Shown one piece after another: positions 52,589 through 62,538 of a stretch of DNA of 64,000 bases. The position numbers and the translations under genes were made by a program. The DNA comes from an uncultured Eubacterium sp. (GTDB lineage Bacteria > Bacillota > Clostridia > Lachnospirales > Lachnospiraceae), in assembly GCA_910589595.1 (NCBI GenBank), contig CAJUTM010000001.1, positions 1 to 64,000 of the forward strand, read 5' to 3'. How positions within the stretch are numbered: position 1 is the first letter of the stretch; the number at the start of each line of letters is the position of its first letter. The notes beneath the pieces are model-generated. The model saw only the letters and a list, made by a program, of their open reading frames with translations. It had not been told where the DNA came from and did no database searches.

Positions 52589-55415
52589 TTCCCGTTCCTC
52601 CTTTCATATAGGAGTGAATCAAAGCGGCAATTCTCTCGCAGCTGTGACCGTCGCATGCCGACATATATTTTTCAAGGAATGTTTCATACTTTTCTGTCAG
52701 CTTGTCCTTATCATCGGAAGTAATATATGCCGTCAGCTCTTTTTGGTTCTCATATACATCCCCCGGTAAATCTTCCGGATAATGCAGATAAAATCCTCTG
52801 TTATAATTAGACAAATCATAACAGTAGAAAGCAATCGGTTTCTTCAAGAGGGCGTACTCAAAAATAACTGATGAATAGTCCGTAATGAGCATATCCGATA
52901 CAAGCATCATATCATTCGTTGAAAAATCCCTTACCTCTTTAATATTGGCAAAAGTATCGCCGACAATCCGGTTCTTCATAACCGGATGCGGACAGATAAC
53001 AAATATCTGATTCGGCAGCAGCTCTTTTGATAATCGGGCGAAATCCAAATCCGGATGAAATTCCGTGCGGTCATTGCCGATATCACGGAACGTAGGCGCA
53101 TAAATTATAATATATCGATTGCGAAATTCCGGATATGTTTCATACACTTTCTCTTTTGTTCCGGCAATCCACCTGTCATCGAAAAAGTTATCCGTACGCG
53201 GACATCCGAGCGCCTTTACTTTGTGTACATCAACATCGAAAGCATCCGCATAAATACTGCGAATTTTATCACTACTGACCGTAACGAGATTGTACTGGGC
53301 GTGAGTCGCGCGGTCGGTATAGACAGACATATTAGTTCCCCGCTGTCCAAATTTCTTAAACGCCCCGCACGCATGCCACAACTGAATGACACGCTGGCTC
53401 TGACGCAATTGAAAATGCCGCAGATAGCGGTCATAATCGTCTGTGACAATTACTTTGCTTGTAATGGTATGATAATACATTTTCAATTTCGTTATCGGAT
53501 TATGCGGAAGCATTTTCGCACAAATTATTTTTTTACATTTAATATGCGGATATAATGCTTTCGCATTTCCCTCCAATTCACCGTCTTTGCGAATCGTAAA
53601 AAAGAGTACCTGTTCTTTTAATTTGCAACGGCGGAGAAAATTCACAATCTTGCGGAAGAGTATCTGTCCTATATTCTCCCGCTGGAATGACAGCAGTTTC
53701 GGCATTACTTCATTCAAATCAGGTGATAATTCCGGACTCGTCAAATCGGCTTTCTTATCAACCAGATATTCTTTCATCATCAGAATACTCTTTTCTGTGC
53801 CGACATAGTCCATATAGGTGTCTTCGTCGTCTTCATAGAAGACAATACCGTCGTTCATAAAGGCATAGTAACCGTGACAGAGAAGCTGCGGAAGATGCGA
53901 CAACAAACTCTTCGTCTTATCGAACTGCCTGCTCTTTAAGAACTCCGTCCGGAAAAACTTATTAGTCAGCGTATAATCCATCGCCATTCTGTCGTTGTAC
54001 TGATATCCGGTCTTAATGGAATTAAGGGCTACCGTATCAAGAAGAACTGCCTGTATATCACCGTAATTGCGGTGATATATCAATTCAATCAGAAAATCCG
54101 CCGGCGACTTTATAAAATTTTTCATCGCATACTTAAATGCGTTATTGGCATAGGATACTTTCGAATCCGCAAAAAGAATGTATGGGGTATCTGCCTCTGC
54201 CAACGCCTGATAATACAATTTCTCCCGCGTAGCCGCCTCCAGATAAAACATATTATTCTGCTGCAGCTCACTCTCTTCCACGACCGGACGCCAACTCTCC
54301 GGCATGACAATCCGAATGGAAATGAGATTCTGCAGGGTAAGACTTTGCAATACGTTGAGAAAATCGTCCTGCTGTTTTGCTTCCCCGTACAATACAATGG
54401 TAAACCATGCCTGCCGCAGTAAATCCTCATCCCCAACTGCCAGCTGCGACAGGGAAAACTCTGGATGGGCGTCGGCAAGCATTGATAAATCACGCATATC
54501 AAGCGTGGCCAATTTTGCATTCATCTCATTAACCAGATGTTCTACCGTGTTTTTCTCCAATGTCCAAAACTTAGCATAGAACTGGTCCAGCAATATTTGT
54601 AATTCTTTGCGGTTTATTTCATTGAGATATTTATGAATCTCTTCGTTGTTCTCCTTAATCTCGGCAACGGTCTGATATTGTGGAAAATCAATTAAAAGAC
54701 TCTCTGTCGCCGCCTCCGTAATCAGACGGTGAGCTTCGATATAATCATGAATTTTCCACGGAGAGACAGAAGCCGTAATCGATTCTGCTTCTCCGTCAAA
54801 CATACGGCGATAGTGAAAAATAACTTTATTCAGACCGGTAATGCGATTGCAGCGATAGACATAGCGCATCAGGAAAGCGCCGTCTTCAGAATATGAAATC
54901 GGCGGCAGGCGCAAATCATATTTCTCAATGATGGAACGCCGAAATAATTTATTGCACAGGGAAAATGTCCACAATATCTGCGGTTCATACTTGTCAATCC
55001 TGTCCATCTTCACAAGTTCATTTATACCGTTTACCGGAAATGTCCGAAAACGGTTAAAAATATCATACTTCGCTATTACTAAATCCGCATGCCGCTCTAT
55101 GGCACGCTCATACAAAGCCTCTAAAGCATCCAGTTCCAATATATCGTCTGCGTCAAAAAAGTAAACAAATTCCCCTTTCGCCCTGTCCAGTCCGGCATTG
55201 CGTGCCGAAGAAGGCCCGCCATTTTCCTTGTCAATAACGGACATATTATGAAAACGTTTTTCATAGTCACGCAAAATCTCTATTGTGCCATCGGAAGAAC
55301 CATCATTGACAACAATCACTTCGTAATCGTCTATACTCTGGTTGCCAATGCTCTCCAATGTCTCCGCCACATATTTTTCCGCATTGTACGCTGCTACAAT
55401 TACCGAAATTTTCAT
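52581..55415 (-). CDS. Bifunctional GT2 / CDP-glycerol (or CDP-ribitol) phosphotransferase
   Basis: A 944-residue cytoplasmic fusion. Residues 1-~330 are a GT2 domain (VIVAAYNAEKYVAETLESI, VVNDGSSDGT, GPSSARNAGLDRAKGEF, FFDADDIL). About 560-940 form a TagF/TarL-type polymerase: LWHACGAFKKFGQRG, GCPRTDNFFDDRW, YAPTFRDIG and LITDYSSVIFEYALLKKPI. It probably elongates the polyol-phosphate chain and adds a sugar to it. Start and stop overlap both neighbours by a few bases, so it is tightly coupled to the GT2 gene before it and the GT-B gene after. Confidence 0.9.
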   Translation of the reverse strand: MKISVIVAAYNAEKYVAETLESIGNQSIDDYEVIVVNDGSSDGTIEILRDYEKRFHNMSVIDKENGGPSSARNAGLDRAKGEFVYFFDADDILELDALEALYERAIERHADLVIAKYDIFNRFRTFPVNGINELVKMDRIDKYEPQILWTFSLCNKLFRRSIIEKYDLRLPPISYSEDGAFLMRYVYRCNRITGLNKVIFHYRRMFDGEAESITASVSPWKIHDYIEAHRLITEAATESLLIDFPQYQTVAEIKENNEEIHKYLNEINRKELQILLDQFYAKFWTLEKNTVEHLVNEMNAKLATLDMRDLSMLADAHPEFSLSQLAVGDEDLLRQAWFTIVLYGEAKQQDDFLNVLQSLTLQNLISIRIVMPESWRPVVEESELQQNNMFYLEAATREKLYYQALAEADTPYILFADSKVSYANNAFKYAMKNFIKSPADFLIELIYHRNYGDIQAVLLDTVALNSIKTGYQYNDRMAMDYTLTNKFFRTEFLKSRQFDKTKSLLSHLPQLLCHGYYAFMNDGIVFYEDDEDTYMDYVGTEKSILMMKEYLVDKKADLTSPELSPDLNEVMPKLLSFQRENIGQILFRKIVNFLRRCKLKEQVLFFTIRKDGELEGNAKALYPHIKCKKIICAKMLPHNPITKLKMYYHTITSKVIVTDDYDRYLRHFQLRQSQRVIQLWHACGAFKKFGQRGTNMSVYTDRATHAQYNLVTVSSDKIRSIYADAFDVDVHKVKALGCPRTDNFFDDRWIAGTKEKVYETYPEFRNRYIIIYAPTFRDIGNDRTEFHPDLDFARLSKELLPNQIFVICPHPVMKNRIVGDTFANIKEVRDFSTNDMMLVSDMLITDYSSVIFEYALLKKPIAFYCYDLSNYNRGFYLHYPEDLPGDVYENQKELTAYITSDDKDKLTEKYETFLEKYMSACDGHSCERIAALIHSYMKGGTGNE

Positions 55416-56362
55416 TCTTTCTCTCCTCTTTCATACACCTCTTGCACGATATAAATTGGCCGGTCTTTAATTTCAGCAAATAGTACGGCAATATATTCAC
55501 CGATAATGCCAATAACCATTAAAACAACGGCAAACATAAAACAAAGAACGACAATAATTGTAGAATATCCGGCCGGCGCACCATTAACCAGTTTATTCAC
55601 AATCGTAAAAATCATCAAAATAAAACCACACAGCGCCACAAACATACCCGAGTACATTCCCAGCTTCAGAGGCAAATCGGAAAAACTGCACAAAGCATTC
55701 ATCGAAAACTTAATCAGTTTGCGTATACTGTACTTACTCTCTCCCGCTTCCCTCTTCTGCGCCTGAAATTCCAGCGTTGTCTTCGGGAAACCAACACTCT
55801 GAACATAGCCACGCAAATAGCGCACTTTCTCCCTGTAATCCCTGCGCAGCACTTCCGCCACGGGGCGGGAAAGTGCAAAAAAGTCCGAAGAATTGTTCTC
55901 AAACTTTACCGGCGACATCATATTAAGTACTCTGTAAAATGCTCCGGAAGTAATCCGTTTAATCAAACCGGCATCTGCATTTTTCGTGCGTATCATTGAG
56001 ACCACATCGTATCCCTCTTCAAATTTCTGAATAATATCCGGAATACTCTGCGGCGGATGCTGTAAATCCGCATCCATACAAACAATTCCATCGCCGGACG
56101 CATAATCTATCCCCGCAATCATAGCTGCCTCATGCCCGAAATTTCTTGAAAAATTAACGACTCTCACCTTTTTGTTTTCATCGGCAAATCCCTTTAACAA
56201 GTCGATACTGCCGTCAGCGCTTCCATCGTTCACGAAAACCAATTCATAATCCCATGAGCAATGCTCCAATACACCCACTGTCGTTTCATAAAAACGAGCC
56301 AGTGAAAGTTCCTCATTATATACTGAAACAACTACCGAAATACATTTTTTGTCGTCTGCCAT
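55412..56362 (-). CDS. GtrB-like GT2 polyprenyl-phosphate glycosyltransferase
   Basis: A 316-residue DPM1/GtrB-type enzyme: ISVVVSVYNEELSLARFYET, FVNDGSADGS, NFSRNFGHEAAMIAGI and CMDADLQHPP in the GT-A domain, then two membrane helices (MYSGMFVALCGFILMIFTI and VVLCFMFAVVLMVIGIIGEY). It loads a sugar onto undecaprenyl phosphate, which GT-C proteins such as those of the tarI operon could use outside the cell. GGAGGATAGGACT precedes the ATG and its stop overlaps the next ATG (ATGA). Confidence 0.93.
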   Translation of the reverse strand: MADDKKCISVVVSVYNEELSLARFYETTVGVLEHCSWDYELVFVNDGSADGSIDLLKGFADENKKVRVVNFSRNFGHEAAMIAGIDYASGDGIVCMDADLQHPPQSIPDIIQKFEEGYDVVSMIRTKNADAGLIKRITSGAFYRVLNMMSPVKFENNSSDFFALSRPVAEVLRRDYREKVRYLRGYVQSVGFPKTTLEFQAQKREAGESKYSIRKLIKFSMNALCSFSDLPLKLGMYSGMFVALCGFILMIFTIVNKLVNGAPAGYSTIIVVLCFMFAVVLMVIGIIGEYIAVLFAEIKDRPIYIVQEVYERGEKE

Positions 56363-56384
56363 AGTCCTATCCTCCGTACGATAT

Positions 56385-57887
56385 CTATTTCTTCTTTGTC
56401 TTATATTCCCAAACCGCTTTTAATTCCAGATTTTCCGGTAAACCATAAAACAGTTTATAACGCTCTATCCACGGCTCCCGTTCCGGTGTTGAAGTCCAAA
56501 GATAGGACTCATACGGCAAATGCAGGATTTCCACCGATGTCTTTCCCTTTGCCACCTGCTTCTCAATGCGTGCCAGACGCGCCCTGTCGGTCTGATAAAC
56601 GGAAGTAAATATATTGAGGTAGAAACAAAGCCCCGCTAAACTGATAATGACGCAGGTGGAAGAAAACGCTTTTCCCTCCAGTAACTGTACTACATTGTCC
56701 CGCTTAATTGTACATGCCAGTTCCAGAAAGAGCATAAAGAACATAATGTACGTGGCAAAAAAGCAGCGCTCACCAATCGGATTTACGACAAGCAGTGGAG
56801 CCGCAATGCATACAATAGCAGCATTCCAGAATAAAATCTCCCACAAACGGTTGGAGCGGGCGGCGACGAGCACCGTCAGGCTGATGAGGGCAATCATATA
56901 AAGAACCGTCAGAATGGCCTCGCTGTGCAGCAGATACTTCTGTTTTGTCCAAGTGGCAATTCCGAACGATGACAATAGCGCCCATACGTTATAAAAGGTT
57001 ATCACACACATACTCAATTTTGCCAGAAATAACTCTCTCTTTTCCGTCATGTCTGCTTTCGTCTGGCGGTATAACAACCAACATACAATCAGTATCGCCA
57101 AATTGACCCATACATTATTCAGGCAAAGGTGTTTGGCAATTTCATTTACATAGTTTCGCAGTGCACGAAGAATCACTCCCCCCTCCGCCATCTGCCGGTA
57201 GCCGTCCTGATTGTTTGCAATCGAATGATATGCGCTGTTGGAAAACATATAGATTGCTCCCGCCACACTGCCAAGCAGATAAGCGATATGTGATACGAAC
57301 ACTTTCCGGTATGCAACCGCCGTATAAAGGATAACTCCTGCTGCTAATATAACGTTGTAAATTGTCAAATGTTCGACAATTAACGTATTTACAATACCTA
57401 AAATCAAAAGCGGTAAACTGTGCCAGAGCCGGAACCGCACTGAAGCCTTATCCTTGTCCATTTTAAAGACAGGATAAATATATACGATATAAATCAAAGT
57501 AAGAAAAAGCGATGTGACGTAATTTGAAAATCCTGCCGTCCACACAACCGCCTGACGCAAAATTAGTTTCGGCATGAGAACAAGCATCACTAAAGACGCA
57601 TAATAAACCCATTTTTTCTTGAAAATGCATTCCGCGCAAAAAGCAATGCCAATCAGGCAAAACGACATAATAACTGTTTTCAGAAGATTAGAACGCGTCA
57701 TGGCAAGAACTATCAGATTGCCGGCATATCGTCCGTTATAATTGTCAAACCAGAGATGCAGCCTCTCTAAACCAATCTTGCTTCCCCACGCCCAATCATC
57801 ACCGGTGTATGGAAACAGCCAGCACAACAGCGCAATCAGCAGAAAGCCAACGCCATACCTCAGTACCTTTGATTTCATTTCATTCAT
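56385..57887 (-). CDS. DUF6056-like polytopic membrane protein
   Basis: A 500-residue membrane protein with about eleven helices. The N-terminal pattern LFPYTGDDWAWGSKIGLERL, with acidic residues in the first loop, and FDNYNGRYAGNLIVL is characteristic of DUF6056-like proteins found in polysaccharide loci and resembling GT-C transferases. It is probably another sugar transferase of this pathway. The start at 57887 has GGAG six bases before it and overlaps the O-antigen-ligase-like gene slightly. Confidence 0.75.
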   Translation of the reverse strand: MNEMKSKVLRYGVGFLLIALLCWLFPYTGDDWAWGSKIGLERLHLWFDNYNGRYAGNLIVLAMTRSNLLKTVIMSFCLIGIAFCAECIFKKKWVYYASLVMLVLMPKLILRQAVVWTAGFSNYVTSLFLTLIYIVYIYPVFKMDKDKASVRFRLWHSLPLLILGIVNTLIVEHLTIYNVILAAGVILYTAVAYRKVFVSHIAYLLGSVAGAIYMFSNSAYHSIANNQDGYRQMAEGGVILRALRNYVNEIAKHLCLNNVWVNLAILIVCWLLYRQTKADMTEKRELFLAKLSMCVITFYNVWALLSSFGIATWTKQKYLLHSEAILTVLYMIALISLTVLVAARSNRLWEILFWNAAIVCIAAPLLVVNPIGERCFFATYIMFFMLFLELACTIKRDNVVQLLEGKAFSSTCVIISLAGLCFYLNIFTSVYQTDRARLARIEKQVAKGKTSVEILHLPYESYLWTSTPEREPWIERYKLFYGLPENLELKAVWEYKTKKK

Positions 57888-59355
57888 CTTTTTCTCCATC
57901 CTCCAATTCCTGCAAAAATTTGTTCTTTGGCACCTTTTTTACAAATAAATCTCCAAAAGCAAACCAATAAGCAAATGCCGGAAATACCTCAAATGGCAAA
58001 AACAGGCATTCCGTCAGCGTCGCCACAACAAATCCGACACATATCGCAGGTATTAAAAAAGCATAGGTCGCATTTTTCCGTCGCTGTGTCAGATAGAATT
58101 TCAGGGAAAAACCAACTCCCAGTACGGTTATCACCGCATAGAAAAACATACTGAAAACTCCATATGTGTATCCGAACTGTATCCAGTTGTTATGAGAATG
58201 ATTTTTCTTCTCCCCATCCACTACCATGGAAGTCGTACGGTGTCCTTTATAATTCATTTTATCCAAATACGTGAGATAAATATCAATACGCCCGTTGGTG
58301 AGTGCATTCAGCCCCTTGGAATATTTGATATTATACCAGATACGCTCCCACGCATTGCGCGGAACTACGACTTCCGGATTTTTCGTCTGCGCATTTTCCA
58401 CATGTTCATATTCCGGTACAACTACTTCTCCGGGGTCTTTTTCAGGGTCGGGAATCTCGCTTCCAAAATGAGTCTCTCCGACAAACTCAATCGGATGGCC
58501 TACAAAATCCGGTATTGTCCTCAGCGCCACCGCACAGACGGGAAAAACCGCGATACAGACAGCAACCGCCAGAGCTGCGTTTTTGAGGAACGATTGCCAC
58601 ATATGATTTTTCTTCGAGATATAGACCCGCAAGCCAAGCCACAGGAGCACAATAGACGCTATGGCGACAATGGATGTTCTCGCCTGTGTCTTCTCCAGAT
58701 AGAACGCACATACTCCCAGTCCGAGATAGGTAGGAACATTCTTTTTCCATGAGCGCCCCGTCTCCACAATCCAGTCCAAATCCGACAGAAAAACCGATAT
58801 TATAATAAACAGATAGAGCGCAAATGTATTGGGATTAGTAAAAATACCGGCATAGCGGACGCCCGCATATTGGGGCCGAAACAAAAAAGAGATGATGGTC
58901 ATCGCCCAAAACGCAAGTTTTACCGCGTCTTTCAGACATTTCCAGAGTAAATCCTTTCGCGTGTGGTTTTGCCAGACAAAAAATACACCCGTAAACATAA
59001 ATGCCAAAATCAAACCGAGTCCACACATCTTCTTCGGCACCAGAATGTCCGATATCGTAAACATAATACACATGCCAAACCAGGACAGCCAGAGGGAACG
59101 CCGCCAGCGGATATGCACCAGACTTCTGTCCAGCGACAATATGGCAATGGCGAACATCAGAAAAATACCACACACCGTATTGTAAAAATAACTTTCCTTG
59201 TGCAGTCCGTAACGCACGATACAAAATAAAACCAAATCAACCATGAAACACGCGGTAATCAAATAATATTTCGTTTTATCACGCAACCGCCCCAAAATGG
59301 GAATCCACGGCTTTAATAATAAAATAAATAAATCCTGCAATTTCCGTATCAACAT
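57880..59355 (-). CDS. O-antigen ligase/polymerase-like membrane protein
   Basis: A 491-residue protein with about eleven to twelve membrane segments and one long periplasm-side loop (about 285-390), as in the WaaL/Wzy_C superfamily. The family signature is visible in YAGIFTNPNTFALYL and in KNHSHNNWIQFGYTYG, which has the catalytic-type His before the next helix. It would polymerise or attach undecaprenyl-linked glycans, here perhaps a glycan on the teichoic acid. GGAGGAAGA precedes the ATG. A terminator separates it from the LCP gene, so it may open its own transcript. Confidence 0.82.
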   Translation of the reverse strand: MLIRKLQDLFILLLKPWIPILGRLRDKTKYYLITACFMVDLVLFCIVRYGLHKESYFYNTVCGIFLMFAIAILSLDRSLVHIRWRRSLWLSWFGMCIMFTISDILVPKKMCGLGLILAFMFTGVFFVWQNHTRKDLLWKCLKDAVKLAFWAMTIISFLFRPQYAGVRYAGIFTNPNTFALYLFIIISVFLSDLDWIVETGRSWKKNVPTYLGLGVCAFYLEKTQARTSIVAIASIVLLWLGLRVYISKKNHMWQSFLKNAALAVAVCIAVFPVCAVALRTIPDFVGHPIEFVGETHFGSEIPDPEKDPGEVVVPEYEHVENAQTKNPEVVVPRNAWERIWYNIKYSKGLNALTNGRIDIYLTYLDKMNYKGHRTTSMVVDGEKKNHSHNNWIQFGYTYGVFSMFFYAVITVLGVGFSLKFYLTQRRKNATYAFLIPAICVGFVVATLTECLFLPFEVFPAFAYWFAFGDLFVKKVPKNKFLQELEDGEKDE

Positions 59356-59370
59356 TCTTCCTCCGCAGCC

Positions 59371-59398
59371 AAAAAGGTGCGACCGTGAAGCCGCACCC
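59371..59398 (-). terminator. Terminator between the LCP and ligase-like genes
   Basis: On the minus strand GGTGCGGC and GTCGCACC flank a short loop and run into TTTTTGG. It lies about 26 bases past the LCP stop and splits the wall locus into two transcription units or attenuates the downstream part. Confidence 0.7.
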
Positions 59399-59423
59399 CT
59401 GAAAAACGCACAGCGTTTTACAC

Positions 59424-60929
59424 CTATTCAATCTTATCGTCTTTCTCTTTCGTATTCTCAGCATCTTCCGGCTTTTCTTTCATTATCTTATTGATACGCT
59501 TTGTAATCTTCTGTATGGAGCTGTGATTCGGCTCACAGACATACAAAGGAGTGGAACGAATGGAAAACGTCGTCTTGTTTGCTCCATAACCCTCGGCATT
59601 GGTAAACGCCACTTTCCATTTTGCCATATCGTTAAGCTGCATTTTACAAATAGAAACAATTCTGTCCTTTGACATGCTCGTCTGGAACATATGCTTCGAT
59701 TCTTTCAGCAATTTCGAAAAATTACGAAGTATGGACGGCGACATTACCTTATTTAAAATCGCCTCTATCATATGCTGATGATTGCGCCCTCTCTGGTAAT
59801 CTCCGTTCGCAAAATGATGGCGCTCACGGCAGAATGCCAGCGCTTTCTTTCCATTGACCTTGTTATACCCTTTCTTAAACTTGTAATGGGTTCCGGCGCC
59901 ATGAGGCCCCCAGTCGGAAATAAAGTCAGAATCCGAGTAAACTTCCACGCCGCCAAGCAAATCTACAATCTTTTTCAGACTGGTAAAGTTGACTCTCACA
60001 TAGTAGTCAATATCGATATCATACAGCTTCTCCAGCGTATTCATCGAACAGTCCACGCCGTATATACCGGCATGCGTCAGTTTGTCCGGCATACCGCCCG
60101 AATATGACTTGCCGCCTTTTGTATAGAGCGGCACATAATAATCTCTCGGCGTAGACGTAAGCAGTATCTTTTTCGTCACCGGATTTACCGTAGCAATAAT
60201 ATTGACATCGCTGCGGCTCGTCTGACCAATCTTTCCGTAGACGTCAATACCGCTGATATAAACATTAAACGGTTTTGTCGTCACATCGGTATCAATAATC
60301 TCTTCCTCGACTTCCGTCTGAATTTCACTATTTTCCAATTCGCGTGTATCTTTCGTGAAACTCACATATTTATCTTTAATCGGGTTGAGAAAACTCTGAT
60401 TGATGACAGCAACCTGTATTTCCTTTGCATACAAAGCATCCACCAGAGTAAGGGAATCGTCAAATTCCATGATTTTCAAATCCTTACCGGCCTTGCTCTT
60501 AGCCTCTGCCAGCGCCTTGTCGGTATTCTCGCGGTCCTGCATCGAAAGGATACCATAAGTATAATCTTTGGCGTCTGCAATCGTCTTTGCCGGATCGTCG
60601 TTCAACACATAAAATGAAATAATATCCACTTTCATTGTCGCTCCGCCCACATCCTGCAGGGCGGCCATACTCTCATTCATATACTTCGCTCCCACAAAGA
60701 AAACCATGCCAAAAACTAACGCCAGCACCCGTCCGAAAATGTAACTTGAGTCTGTCGCCTGACTCATAATCTGATAAACAAGCAGTAACACCGCTACAAT
60801 GACTAAAGCCACCAGATACTTCATCGGAATCGCTCCCAGCGTACCTACATAGATACAGAACAGAACCGAGACAACCAATTGAAGCAAAATGACTATCAGG
60901 CTTATCTTTCTCTTAACTATTGTTTTCAT
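59424..60929 (-). CDS. LytR-CpsA-Psr (LCP) family wall polymer ligase
   Basis: A 501-residue membrane-anchored LCP protein that transfers undecaprenyl-linked wall polymers to peptidoglycan. Three N-terminal hydrophobic segments precede an accessory domain and then the catalytic LCP domain, with SRSDVNIIATVNP, STPRDYYVPL, and KLTHAGIYG, GAGTHYKF and CRERHHFANGDYQRGRNHQ. These contain the Arg and Asp residues of the pyrophosphate site. GGAGGTATGTA precedes the ATG. Its place after tagGHDB fits ligation of the teichoic acid made here. Confidence 0.95.
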   Translation of the reverse strand: MKTIVKRKISLIVILLQLVVSVLFCIYVGTLGAIPMKYLVALVIVAVLLLVYQIMSQATDSSYIFGRVLALVFGMVFFVGAKYMNESMAALQDVGGATMKVDIISFYVLNDDPAKTIADAKDYTYGILSMQDRENTDKALAEAKSKAGKDLKIMEFDDSLTLVDALYAKEIQVAVINQSFLNPIKDKYVSFTKDTRELENSEIQTEVEEEIIDTDVTTKPFNVYISGIDVYGKIGQTSRSDVNIIATVNPVTKKILLTSTPRDYYVPLYTKGGKSYSGGMPDKLTHAGIYGVDCSMNTLEKLYDIDIDYYVRVNFTSLKKIVDLLGGVEVYSDSDFISDWGPHGAGTHYKFKKGYNKVNGKKALAFCRERHHFANGDYQRGRNHQHMIEAILNKVMSPSILRNFSKLLKESKHMFQTSMSKDRIVSICKMQLNDMAKWKVAFTNAEGYGANKTTFSIRSTPLYVCEPNHSSIQKITKRINKIMKEKPEDAENTKEKDDKIE

Positions 60930-60980
60930 TACATACCTCCGTTTCTTATTAGCCTATTTACACGCGTATTCCATTATATA

Positions 60981-62099
60981 CTATTTTATATCAAAAATCA
61001 ATTCCAAAAGTCGATTTACGGCATTTCCATCCCGATAGGCAAACATTTCTTCCCGAAACTTCCGAAGACGCTCCCTGTCCGGCTCCTTTTTATGGCACTC
61101 CCTCTCCAATTCCTGCTGGCTCTGAACTACCGGCCCGGGAACAAATCCGCTATACTCTTCATAAAAGCCGCGCCCGTCACCCTGAAATTTTTGCAAATCA
61201 CAGGCATAAAAAATCATCTTTTTATCTAACAGACAATATTCAAATACAATCGAAGAATAATCGGTAATCAGACAATCCGCCACCGCAAGCAGCGTAGTAA
61301 CGCCGGCGTAATCCGACATATTGTACACACGCCCCTCGTACTCCGACAGCGCCTCTGCCGCATAATTGGCCGCCACATGAGGGTGCAGGCGCAGCAGCAA
61401 AACTTCATTCTCTGCCATCTGCCCCACAAAGGAAGCCAAATCAAGCGCAATACGCGGATGTTCCACTTCACTGTCGCGAAACGTCGGCGCATATAAAATA
61501 CAGCGCCTGTTTTCCAATTGCGGATACCGGCGCCAAAATTCCTGCCGCAGCGTACTCATCTTCTTCTCATCAAGAATCAAATCGGTGCGCGGCAGGCCCA
61601 GTATGTGCACATTCTCCAGCGGCTGGTTAAAGGCGGACGCATACTGCCTTTTTGTCATTTCGGAATTGACAATCAAATGCGTCAGCCGCTCATTGGCGCG
61701 GCGGGCAAGCTCCGCCACCTCTCCGGTATCGCTATCCTGTCCGAATTTCTTAATCGTTCCGGTTCCATGCCACAACTGCACTACTTTTACTTTGGCGGAA
61801 ATTGGCGTGAAAGCCATCGGCATAAATTCATTGTCAAGAAATATCGTTCCCGCTGTCGCCATATGGTATGCCTTAATCATAAAAAAAGAGAACGGTCTGC
61901 GGATTCCATCTCTTTTTGTCAAAAAAACAATTTTGGTGTCCGGCATTTTTTCTTTTATCCTCTTCGCCACTATGCCGATATTTCCCTCGTCGCTGTCATC
62001 GTGTGTCGCCACCATAAATATTTTCTGTTTCTTTACCGGCGCCAGCCGGAACAGACAAAAAAATGAGGCAAAGAGATAATATCCCAGCTTCTTAATCAT
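60981..62099 (-). CDS. CDP-glycerol glycerophosphotransferase (TagB/TagF-like)
   Basis: A 372-residue single-domain transferase adding glycerol phosphate from CDP-glycerol to a lipid-linked acceptor. A hydrophobic N-terminus (YYLFASFFCLFRLAP) may dock it to the membrane. LWHGTGTIKKFGQD, GLPRTDLILDE, YAPTFRDSE, LRLHPHV and LITDYSSIVFEYCLLDKKMI are complete. Short length and position after tagD fit a primase of the TagB type. Its ATG overlaps the end of tagD by eight bases. Confidence 0.9.
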   Translation of the reverse strand: MIKKLGYYLFASFFCLFRLAPVKKQKIFMVATHDDSDEGNIGIVAKRIKEKMPDTKIVFLTKRDGIRRPFSFFMIKAYHMATAGTIFLDNEFMPMAFTPISAKVKVVQLWHGTGTIKKFGQDSDTGEVAELARRANERLTHLIVNSEMTKRQYASAFNQPLENVHILGLPRTDLILDEKKMSTLRQEFWRRYPQLENRRCILYAPTFRDSEVEHPRIALDLASFVGQMAENEVLLLRLHPHVAANYAAEALSEYEGRVYNMSDYAGVTTLLAVADCLITDYSSIVFEYCLLDKKMIFYACDLQKFQGDGRGFYEEYSGFVPGPVVQSQQELERECHKKEPDRERLRKFREEMFAYRDGNAVNRLLELIFDIK

Positions 62100-62496
62100 T
62101 TTTTTCGTCTTTCATATTCAAATCCTGCTTAATCTTCGTCGTGGAAATCCCCTCGGTACGCGGCAGATAAACGACTTCGCAATATTCTTTAAGAAAGTCA
62201 AATTTGCCTTCCCAGTCGTCTCCCATGACAAAAACATCAACATTGTTGTTCTTAACGTCGTCGATTTTCTGCTCCCACGTATATTCCGGCAGCACTTCGT
62301 CCACATATATAAGCGATTCCAATATAATCTTGCGGTCTTCAAACGAATGATACGCTTTCTTGCCCTTTCCCGCATTAAACTCGTCCGAAGAGACAACAAC
62401 AATTAAATAATCGCCGAGCGCCTTGGCGCGCCTCAGCAAATTGATATGCCCTACGTGGAGCAAGTCGAAAGTACCATAAGTAATTACTTTTTTCAT
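62092..62496 (-). CDS. tagD: Glycerol-3-phosphate cytidylyltransferase
   Basis: A 134-residue nucleotidyltransferase making CDP-glycerol from glycerol 3-phosphate and CTP. The nucleotide-binding motif GTFDLLHVGHINLL (His14 and His17), KKAYHSFEDR, MGDDWEGKFD and the RTEGISTTKIK signature are those of TagD. It supplies the donor for the TagB/F-like proteins downstream. A GGAGGAATAAA site lies before the ATG, next to a repeat remnant at 62507-62538. Confidence 0.96.
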   Translation of the reverse strand: MKKVITYGTFDLLHVGHINLLRRAKALGDYLIVVVSSDEFNAGKGKKAYHSFEDRKIILESLIYVDEVLPEYTWEQKIDDVKNNNVDVFVMGDDWEGKFDFLKEYCEVVYLPRTEGISTTKIKQDLNMKDEKND

Positions 62497-62506
62497 TTTA
62501 TTCCTC

Positions 62507-62538
62507 CATTCCGAAAACGTTTTTGTCAGATAGGAAAC
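62507..62538. repeat. Remnant related to the 139-bp insertion at 21349
   Basis: CCTCCATTCCGAAAACGTTTT matches the left end of the 21349-21487 insertion with one difference. It is followed by TTGTCAGATAGG, which matches TTGTCGGATAGG from that element's middle, as if the part between had been deleted. As at the other site, it directly abuts the ribosome site of the next gene. Confidence 0.4.
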
